Assembly: GCA_902772685.1 (NCBI GenBank) | Contig: CACYBO010000233.1 | Location: 1-9,402 of the forward strand | DNA: 9,402 bases | Direction of reading: 5' to 3' | Source: an uncultured Eubacteriales bacterium | GTDB taxonomy: Bacteria; Bacillota; Clostridia; Peptostreptococcales; Anaerovoracaceae | In this document: positions 1 through 5,261 of the stretch, piece after piece | How the letters are laid out: each line of letters starts with the position of its first letter | Position numbering within the stretch: the first letter of the stretch is position 1 | Program-made: the position numbers and the translations under genes | Notes under the pieces: generated by a model | Told to the model about the DNA's origin: nothing | Seen by the model: the letters and a program-made list of their open reading frames with translations, nothing else | The model's database searches: none

Positions 1-1
1 C

Positions 2-388
2 ATCGCAACTTCTGACGAAGTCAAGGATGCGGTTGTCGCAGCAACAGAGAGCCTGAAGAAGACTCCTGTAGAAGTAGCTGAGGCTCCGGGATTTGTTGTA
101 AACAGAGTACTGATTCCGATGATCAACGAAGCAGTTGGCATCCTGGCTGACGGCGTTGCTTCAGCAGAAGGTATCGACACAGCAATGAAGCTTGGCGCTA
201 ACCACCCGATGGGCCCTCTCGCACTGGGCGATCTGATCGGACTGGACGTATGTCTGGCAATCATGGAAACACTGTTCAATGAATACGGTGATCCGAAGTA
301 CAGACCTAATCCGCTGCTCAGAAAGATGGTAAGAGCGAACAAGCTGGGAATGAAGACCGGCGAAGGCTTCTTCGATTACAGCAAATAA
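2..388 (+). CDS. hbd: 3-hydroxybutyryl-CoA dehydrogenase, C-terminal part (5' end outside window)
   Basis: The enzyme reduces acetoacetyl-CoA to (S)-3-hydroxybutyryl-CoA with NAD(P)H in the cytoplasm, a step of clostridial butyrate formation; it can also run in reverse. The reading frame is open from base 2, so the N-terminal Rossmann domain and the catalytic histidine lie upstream of the window. The 128 visible residues cover the hinge and the all-helical 3HCDH C-terminal domain. PGFVVNR (visible residues 29-35) includes the conserved asparagine that follows the nucleotide-binding domain. GANHPMGPLALGDLIGLD and the closing GEGFFDYSK are near-exact family signatures, and the ending is the normal one, so the gene is intact at its 3' end. 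It is followed after 21 bp by an intrinsic terminator, so it is the last gene of its own transcript. The rest of the butyrate cluster (crt, bcd, etf, thl) may lie upstream, but this cannot be seen here. Confidence 0.95.
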   Translation: MATSDEVKDAVVAATESLKKTPVEVAEAPGFVVNRVLIPMINEAVGILADGVASAEGIDTAMKLGANHPMGPLALGDLIGLDVCLAIMETLFNEYGDPKYRPNPLLRKMVRANKLGMKTGEGFFDYSK

Positions 389-409
389 AATCGTATAAAC
401 TTACAATGG

Positions 410-456
410 GAGACCGCCCGCAGGATGCTATGCTCTGCGGCGGTCTCTGTTTTTTT
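410..456 (+). terminator. Intrinsic terminator after hbd
   Basis: GC-rich inverted repeat: the left arm GAGACCGCCCGCAG (410-423) pairs with CTGCGGCGGTCTC (435-447), leaving one extra C in the left arm as a bulge, with an 11-nt loop. TG and a run of seven T (450-456) follow. This is the classic Rho-independent arrangement and separates hbd from the rho cluster. Confidence 0.92.
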
Positions 457-480
457 GTGCTGGCAATCACAGGTGCTTTG

Positions 481-511
481 TTGTAATATATATGCGTTAA
501 ATCTTTTATAT
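481..511 (+). promoter_or_regulatory. Probable promoter region for the rho cluster (weak match)
   Basis: AT-rich stretch between the hbd terminator and rho. The best -10-like hexamer is TAATAT (484-489, 4/6 to consensus); TGGCAA (461-466) stands 17 bp upstream as a poor -35 match. Alternatives such as TTGTAA (481-486) with TTTATA (505-510) are no better. A promoter is expected because the terminator upstream isolates the cluster, but the exact hexamers are uncertain. Confidence 0.3.
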
Positions 512-531
512 CAATCCCAACAACCCCATCT
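497..531 (+). promoter_or_regulatory. G-free, C-rich rho leader segment (rut-like)
   Basis: These 35 nt just upstream of rho contain no G and eleven C, mostly as CCC and CCCC runs separated by A and T. Rho loads on unstructured C-rich, G-poor RNA, and E. coli rho is autogenously attenuated in its leader. The segment would lie in the rho 5' untranslated region if transcription starts near 496. Its composition is seen directly; its role as a Rho loading site is inferred. Confidence 0.3.
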
Positions 532-558
532 GAATTTTATTCTGAAAGGACTCTTAGT

Positions 559-2037
559 ATGTGGAAAACGATGGACGAGGCTACTTTAAAGTCGAAAAAA
601 GTAGCTGAACTTAAGGAAATTGCCAAAACCTTTGGCCTGAAGGGCTATGACAAAATGAGAAAGGCAGAGCTGATTGCTGCCCTTATGCTCGATGAGGAAA
701 AACCGGAGCCTGCGGAAGAGAAGAAGCAGCAGCCGGCGGAAGAGAAAAAGCCGGAGCCGACGGAAGAAAGTGAAACAACGGCTGAAACAGAAGACCAGCC
801 GAAGCACAGAAGACGCGGCCGCAAGGGAGAGGCACATAAAGGCGACTCCCACAAAGGGACGCGCGTGACAAAAGGCGACAAGGTTCCGGATCAGGTTGTT
901 CCTGACAAGGATGACCGCTATGAAGCGGAAGGCATTCTGGATATGGCCGAAGATGGATTCGGTTTTCTGAGGTTCAACAATTTCCTGACGAGCGACAAAG
1001 ATATCTACGTTGCACCTGCGCAGATCAGACGATTCAATCTGAAGACGGGCGACAAGGTCAAGGGAATCTGCAGACCGCCGAAGGGCGACGCCAGATTCGG
1101 TGCGCTACTTTACGTAGTGAGCGTCAACGACGAGGAGCCGGGAGCGGCTATAAGACGTCCGGACTTCAACAGGCTGACGCCGATATTCCCGAGAGAAAAG
1201 CTCGTCATGGAGGACGGCAGACATGAACTCAGCCTGAGGATCATTGATCTGATCGCCCCGATAGGCAAAGGTCAGAGGGGTCTTATTGTGGCGCCGCCGA
1301 AGGCCGGAAAAACTGTGCTCCTCAAGAAGATCGCGAACAGCATTGAGAAGCACTATCCTGAGGTGGAGATGATTGTTCTGCTCGTCGACGAAAGACCGGA
1401 AGAAGTGACGGACTTCAAACGCAGCCTGATCAATGAGAAAAGCGAAGTAATATATTCAACATTCGATGAAATGCCGCAGCATCACGTCAAGGTCGCAGAG
1501 ATGGTTCTTGGCAGAGCGCAGCGCCTGGCAGAACAGGGAAGGGACGTCGTGGTTCTGCTCGACAGCATCACGCGGCTTGCCAGAGCGTACAACCTGGTCG
1601 TTCCGCCATCGGGAAAGACTCTGAGCGGCGGTTTCGATCCGGGCGCCCTTCACAAGCCGAAGAAATTCTTTGGCGCGGCGCGCAAACTGGAGGAAGGCGG
1701 AAGCGTTACAATTCTCGCGACTGCTCTCGTTGAGACAGGAAGCCGCATGGACGACCTGATTTATGAAGAGTTCAAGGGGACCGGCAATATGGAACTGTTC
1801 CTCGACAGGCGTCTTTCAGAGAAGAGAATCTTCCCTGCAATCGATCTGGCCAAGTCTGGGACCCGCCGGGAAGACCTGCTCATGAGTCAGGATGAGATGC
1901 AGGCGGTATGGGCGATGAGAAGAGCGCTTGGAGGCAGAGACAACATGGAGGCGACAGAGGCTATCCTGGATAATCTGCAGATGACAAGAGACAACCAGAC
2001 ATTTATAGAAGTAATACAGAAAGTAAGATTCAAATAG
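559..2037 (+). CDS. rho: Transcription termination factor Rho
   Basis: Hexameric RNA-dependent ATPase/translocase that ends transcription at Rho-dependent sites. Domains in order: N-terminal helical Rho_N domain (about residues 5-44); a charged low-complexity insert (46-117), first acidic with three 8-residue repeats, then basic (RRRGRK at 84-89); the cold-shock-like RNA-binding domain (about 118-192) with the RNP1-like GFGFLRF (133-139); and the RecA-like motor. The motor has Walker A APPKAGKT (245-252), Walker B VVVLLD ending at D335, the Q-loop VVPPSGKTLSGG (347-358) and the RRLSEKR segment (417-423) holding the arginine finger. At 492 residues it is longer than E. coli Rho (419) because of the insert. 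The start at 559 has AAAGGA (545-550) 8 nt upstream; Met5 is a less likely alternative. It is first of a tight cluster, with DUF1385 beginning 12 nt after its stop. No rpmE follows, which is a common partner in Firmicutes. Confidence 0.97.
   Translation: MWKTMDEATLKSKKVAELKEIAKTFGLKGYDKMRKAELIAALMLDEEKPEPAEEKKQQPAEEKKPEPTEESETTAETEDQPKHRRRGRKGEAHKGDSHKGTRVTKGDKVPDQVVPDKDDRYEAEGILDMAEDGFGFLRFNNFLTSDKDIYVAPAQIRRFNLKTGDKVKGICRPPKGDARFGALLYVVSVNDEEPGAAIRRPDFNRLTPIFPREKLVMEDGRHELSLRIIDLIAPIGKGQRGLIVAPPKAGKTVLLKKIANSIEKHYPEVEMIVLLVDERPEEVTDFKRSLINEKSEVIYSTFDEMPQHHVKVAEMVLGRAQRLAEQGRDVVVLLDSITRLARAYNLVVPPSGKTLSGGFDPGALHKPKKFFGAARKLEEGGSVTILATALVETGSRMDDLIYEEFKGTGNMELFLDRRLSEKRIFPAIDLAKSGTRREDLLMSQDEMQAVWAMRRALGGRDNMEATEAILDNLQMTRDNQTFIEVIQKVRFK
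697..768 (+). repeat. Three 24-bp in-frame repeats in the rho linker
   Basis: Three degenerate 24-bp units encode EKPEPAEE, KKQQPAEE and KKPEPTEE (Rho residues 47-70). They lie in the acidic half of the low-complexity insert between Rho_N and the RNA-binding domain. Such in-frame repeats can change copy number without breaking the frame. Confidence 0.75.
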
Positions 2038-2049
2038 CAAAAGGGGCAT

Positions 2050-3087
2050 ATGGATCTCAAGAAGATATTTATCAAAGATGCCTGTCCGACCAAGATGGGC
2101 GGGCAGGCCGTCATGGAAGGCATCATGATGAAGGGCGAAGCAAAGACTGCCCTGGCGGTGCGTATTCCAAATGGCGATATAGTAATAGAAACAAAAAAGA
2201 CGAAGGCTTACGGGAAATGGATGAAAGTTCCTCTCGTGAGAGGAGTTGTTGCGTTCGTCGACTCTCTTGTCTACGGGACAAAGACGCTGATGAACTCCGC
2301 GGACATACTCGAGCAGTACGATGATGAAGAGTATGAACCGGGCAGATTTGAAATCTGGTTTGAAAACAAGTTCGGAAGTGAGGCTCTTTGGAAGCTGCTC
2401 ATCTATGTCTCCGTAGCGGTCGCGCTGGCGTTTTCCATCGGCGTGTTCATCCTGCTTCCTACGTGGGTGGCGTCCATCGCCAAACTGGTGACTACTAACG
2501 TCATATGGATCAATTTGGTGGAAGGGCTTTTGCGTATCGCTCTGTTCATAGGTTATATCTGGGCCGTTTCGTTCATGCCGGATATGAAGAGAGTGTTCAG
2601 ATATCACGGAGCGGAGCACAAGACCATACACGCTTTCGAGAATCTGCCGCAGGAACCACAGGATGGAGGAAAGGGGCCCGACCTGAAGGGACTGACTGTG
2701 GAAGAGTGCAGACAGTATCCGACGCTTCACCCAAGATGCGGTACGAGTTTCCTCATGTTCGTTTTTATCATCGCGCTGGCGTGCCACGTGCTGCTCGGCT
2801 GGCCGGTTCTGTGGGTCAGAATTGTGACAAGGCTGCTCTTGCTCCCCGTCATCGCGGGTCTTTCCTATGAACTGCTGAAATGGGCGGGAAGGAGCGATAA
2901 CTGGGTCGTCAAGATTTTGAGCATGCCGGGTCTGTGGCTTCAGAAGATCACGACTGCCGAACCGGATGACGACATGCTTGAGGTCGCGATTACGGCAGTC
3001 AAAGCGGTGTGCGACGATACCCCTCCGCGGAAATATACGGTAAAACCAGAGACAAGATATGAATACCCTCATGTGTGGGAGATTTGA
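2050..3087 (+). CDS. DUF1385 (YqhQ-like) multi-pass membrane protein
   Basis: Member of the DUF1385 family, sometimes annotated as predicted metal-dependent enzymes; no reaction is established to my knowledge, so none is assigned. Family signatures visible are GGQAVMEGIMM (17-27), the histidine-rich YHGAEHKTIHAFE (185-197), HPRCGTSFL (227-235) and the C-terminal TTAEPDDDMLEVA (301-313). Hydrophobic segments at about 115-140, 151-176, 233-250 and 252-275 suggest four membrane passes with the conserved His/Glu/Cys motifs near the membrane face. That pattern fits metal binding, which is inference. The 345-residue length is near the family norm. The start at 2050 has AAAAGGGG (2039-2046) only 3 nt upstream, rather close, but no better start precedes the conserved GGQAV block. 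It lies 12 nt after rho and 6 nt before prmC, so it is almost certainly co-transcribed; DUF1385 next to prmC is a recurrent Firmicutes pairing. Confidence 0.9.
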   Translation: MDLKKIFIKDACPTKMGGQAVMEGIMMKGEAKTALAVRIPNGDIVIETKKTKAYGKWMKVPLVRGVVAFVDSLVYGTKTLMNSADILEQYDDEEYEPGRFEIWFENKFGSEALWKLLIYVSVAVALAFSIGVFILLPTWVASIAKLVTTNVIWINLVEGLLRIALFIGYIWAVSFMPDMKRVFRYHGAEHKTIHAFENLPQEPQDGGKGPDLKGLTVEECRQYPTLHPRCGTSFLMFVFIIALACHVLLGWPVLWVRIVTRLLLLPVIAGLSYELLKWAGRSDNWVVKILSMPGLWLQKITTAEPDDDMLEVAITAVKAVCDDTPPRKYTVKPETRYEYPHVWEI

Positions 3088-3093
3088 TAATAA

Positions 3094-4095
3094 ATGAAGA
3101 CAAGAGTTCTGATAAAAGAAGGAGAGTACAGGCTGTCAAAGACAGGCGTAATGGACGCGCACATTGACGCCGAGGAACTATACTGCTTCCTGAAGAAGTG
3201 CGATAAGGTCGTTCTGTTTCTGAACAAAGAGCAGGAAGCGGATAAAGAGACGGAGACAGAATACTTCAAGCTGATAGAAAAGAGAGCATCCAGAGTTCCG
3301 CTCCAGCATATAACAGGGAAACAGGAGTTTATGGGCTTTGAATTCAAAGTCAGTCCGGACGTTCTGATCCCGCGGCAGGAGACGGAAATTCTAGTGACAG
3401 AAGCTGCTAAGATCCTGCGGGATGAGAGAAAGAGCGCGATCAACGAGAAATCCAAATCCCGCGGAAGACTGTTCAAAATATTCGGGTCACCGCCCGTCCG
3501 CGATGTTCTCGACCTCTGCTGCGGCAGCGGGGCCATCGGAATCTCCATGGCAAAAATCTGCGAGGACGTCTTTGTTACAGCTGCGGATATAAGCGCAGCC
3601 GCGCTGGAGCTGGCGGGAGAGAACGCCCGAAAAAACAGGGTTGAAATCAGTTTGGTAAAAGGAGACCTGTTTGAAGCGGTTGCTTCCGGTGACAGAATGG
3701 ATGTGAAGAATGCGGGTAAAGAAGGCGCGGAATCAGCGGAACTGTGGCCGGTGAAACTGAGAGGCAAAGGCGCCCGCGCGAAGTGCTACGACATGATCGT
3801 CAGCAACCCGCCGTACATAAAAACGAATACCATCGCGATGCTTCAGGAAGAGGTCAAAGGGCACGAACCTGTTGTGGCACTCGATGGCGGTATAGACGGT
3901 CTGGATTATTACAGAAAGATCATTGCAGAGGCTCCGAAATACCTGAAGGATGGAGGATGGCTTTTGTTCGAGATGGGCTATGATCAGGGGGAAGATCTTC
4001 GAAAGCTGATCATGGACACCGGTAAGTTCAGCGTGCCGGAGATCGTACACGATCTGGCGGGACGTGACAGGGTCATAAAGTGCAGGAAGGTGTAA
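3094..4095 (+). CDS. prmC: Peptide chain release factor N5-glutamine methyltransferase PrmC (HemK)
   Basis: SAM-dependent enzyme that methylates the glutamine of the GGQ motif in release factors RF1 and RF2, improving termination of translation in the cytoplasm. The N-terminal helical substrate-binding domain (about 1-95) includes VPLQHITGKQEFMGFEF (68-84) and the conserved LIPRQETEILV (91-101). The SAM-binding motif I is DLCCGSGAIG (140-149), the acidic motif VTAADIS lies at 161-167, and the catalytic NPPY is at 238-241. At 333 residues it is about 45-50 longer than usual, through two hydrophilic insertions (near 109-135 and 195-229). The start at 3094 has a weak, distant GGGAG (3077-3081); the N-terminus still aligns with the family, so a downstream start at Met20 is less likely. 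The usual partner prfA does not follow; tilS begins 4 nt after the stop. Confidence 0.95.
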   Translation: MKTRVLIKEGEYRLSKTGVMDAHIDAEELYCFLKKCDKVVLFLNKEQEADKETETEYFKLIEKRASRVPLQHITGKQEFMGFEFKVSPDVLIPRQETEILVTEAAKILRDERKSAINEKSKSRGRLFKIFGSPPVRDVLDLCCGSGAIGISMAKICEDVFVTAADISAAALELAGENARKNRVEISLVKGDLFEAVASGDRMDVKNAGKEGAESAELWPVKLRGKGARAKCYDMIVSNPPYIKTNTIAMLQEEVKGHEPVVALDGGIDGLDYYRKIIAEAPKYLKDGGWLLFEMGYDQGEDLRKLIMDTGKFSVPEIVHDLAGRDRVIKCRKV

Positions 4096-4099
4096 ACGG

Positions 4100-5158
4100 A
4101 TGTTAAAGGCAGAGAAGCGGATCCGCGAAACGATCCGCGAACACAACCTCATCAGCAATGCGGATCACATTGTGTTAGGGCTGTCCGGCGGCCCTGATTC
4201 CGTGTGCCTTTTTCATGTTCTCCTCGGAATGGCAAAAGAGATGGCCCTGACGATTCATCCGGTCCATGTAAACCACAAGTTCAGGCCTGGAGCAGCTGAA
4301 GCGGACCAGGAATATGTTGAAAAAATGTGTGATCGCTTTGGGCTGGAGCCGCATGTTTTTACCGTGGACTGCAGCGCTCTCGCCGAAGAGCTCGGCATGA
4401 CGAGCGAAGAAGCGGGTCGCAAAGTGAGATACGATGCGTTCTTCCGCGTGGCGGAGGAAGTGGCTGAGGAAACCGGCGGCAGGGTGAAAATTGCGGTTGG
4501 CCACAATGCAAACGATCAGGCGGAGACCGTGCTCTTCCGGATTTTGCGCGGGACAGGCATGGACGGCATCGCAGGGATGGCCTACTCGCGGCAGGAGCGC
4601 CGCGGAAGCGATGACGGCAGCGCGTTTGAGGTGATACGGCCTCTGCTCGATGTCTGGCGCGAGGATGTTGAGGCCTATTGTAAAGAGGCAGGGCTCGACC
4701 CGGTGACCGACCACACCAATAACGAAGAACTGTATGCGCGGAACAAGATCAGGCTGGATCTGATTCCGCACATCGAAGAAAAATACAACTCTAACTTTCA
4801 GGAGGGACTCGTCCGCATGGCGGAGATCGCCGCTGTAGACAAGGATTACTTCTGGACGCAGACGGCTCGTTTGTATGAGGAACTGCAGGAACCGTCATCC
4901 GGCGCGGCGGCAGCAGCAGAACAGGCTGGCTGCATAACGCTCAACTGGCGCGGACTAGCCGGATGCCACGAGGCACTGCGGCACCGCATCATCCTGAAAG
5001 CTTTCGGTGAAATCGGGCTGACGCAGGACATAACCGCCGAGCGCATCGCAGGAGCCGATAAAGTCATCCTCGGAGCGGCAGGCGGAAAGACTGTTGAATT
5101 TCCGCACGGTTACAGACTCAGTGTCGGCAAAGGTGTCGTCAGATTCACAGCACCTTAA
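4100..5158 (+). CDS. tilS: tRNA(Ile)-lysidine synthase TilS (short C-terminus)
   Basis: ATP-dependent enzyme that attaches lysine to C34 of the CAU anticodon of tRNA-Ile2, changing its identity from Met to Ile; normally essential. The N-terminal N-type ATP pyrophosphatase domain carries the PP-loop LSGGPDS (28-34), VHVNHKFRPG (55-64), VGHNANDQAETVLFRILRGTG (starting at 133) and IRPLLDVWREDVEAYC (179-194). The NKIRLDLIPHI segment (215-225) is typical of the family. At 352 residues it is well below B. subtilis (472) and E. coli (432). It keeps the core and a partial linker region (about 235-352) but appears to lack a full C-terminal TilS_C domain, as in the short Aquifex form. AGGAAGG (4084-4090) inside the end of prmC gives a good ribosome site 9 nt from ATG and suggests translational coupling. 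Confidence 0.95.
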   Translation: MLKAEKRIRETIREHNLISNADHIVLGLSGGPDSVCLFHVLLGMAKEMALTIHPVHVNHKFRPGAAEADQEYVEKMCDRFGLEPHVFTVDCSALAEELGMTSEEAGRKVRYDAFFRVAEEVAEETGGRVKIAVGHNANDQAETVLFRILRGTGMDGIAGMAYSRQERRGSDDGSAFEVIRPLLDVWREDVEAYCKEAGLDPVTDHTNNEELYARNKIRLDLIPHIEEKYNSNFQEGLVRMAEIAAVDKDYFWTQTARLYEELQEPSSGAAAAAEQAGCITLNWRGLAGCHEALRHRIILKAFGEIGLTQDITAERIAGADKVILGAAGGKTVEFPHGYRLSVGKGVVRFTAP

Positions 5159-5183
5159 TCAATTACTTTTGTTGTATGATTAA
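5155..5183 (+). repeat. Inverted repeat at tilS stop / ftsH promoter
   Basis: TTAATCA (5155-5161) and TGATTAA (5177-5183) form a perfect 7-bp dyad with half-sites 22 bp apart, about two helical turns. The left half contains the tilS stop codon and the right half overlaps the candidate -35 of ftsH. It is AT-rich and has only a short T run behind it (5187-5190), so it looks more like a protein-binding dyad or a poor terminator than a strong terminator. Confidence 0.45.
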
Positions 5184-5200
5184 CTGTTTTATGATAGAAT
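5172..5200 (+). promoter_or_regulatory. Candidate promoter for ftsH (extended -10)
   Basis: TTGTAT (5172-5177) and TAGAAT (5195-5200) are 17 bp apart, and TG at 5192-5193 gives an extended -10 (TGATAGAAT). An overlapping TATGAT (5190-5195) is another possible -10. It lies in the only sizeable gap (103 bp) within the rho-to-pucR run, so ftsH and pucR probably have their own transcript besides any read-through from tilS. Confidence 0.5.
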
Positions 5201-5210
5201 ATCGTGCAGA

Positions 5211-5228
5211 TTTGTTTCGACAAACAAA
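5211..5228 (+). promoter_or_regulatory. Palindrome in ftsH 5' untranslated region
   Basis: TTTGTTT (5211-5217), CGAC, then AAACAAA (5222-5228): perfect 7-bp arms around a 4-bp centre. It begins 10 bp after the candidate -10, so it would cover the first transcribed bases, a usual place for a repressor operator. As an RNA hairpin it would be weak. No regulator is identified. Confidence 0.4.
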
Positions 5229-5242
5229 AGGAATGGGAAAAT

Positions 5243-5251
5243 AAAGGGAGG
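5243..5251 (+). promoter_or_regulatory. Strong ribosome binding site that fixes the TTG start of ftsH
   Basis: AAAGGGAGG lies 10 nt before TTG at 5262. No ATG with a comparable site is in frame nearby. The next in-frame methionine (residue 35) would remove the first membrane segment, so the TTG start is well supported. Confidence 0.8.
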
Positions 5252-5261
5252 AAATACTAAT

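Noticed and set aside
1816..3072. Long minus-strand open frame (418 codons) opposite the rho end and DUF1385
   Set aside because: The plus-strand frames here encode unmistakable conserved proteins; the antisense translation has no recognisable domain, is His/Arg/Ser-rich as expected for a mirror of a coding strand, and has no ribosome site or promoter.
4118..4144. Short direct repeat (GATCCGCGAA twice) at the start of tilS
   Set aside because: Two 10-bp copies 12 bp apart simply encode IRETIRE in the first helix of TilS; no further copies are present.
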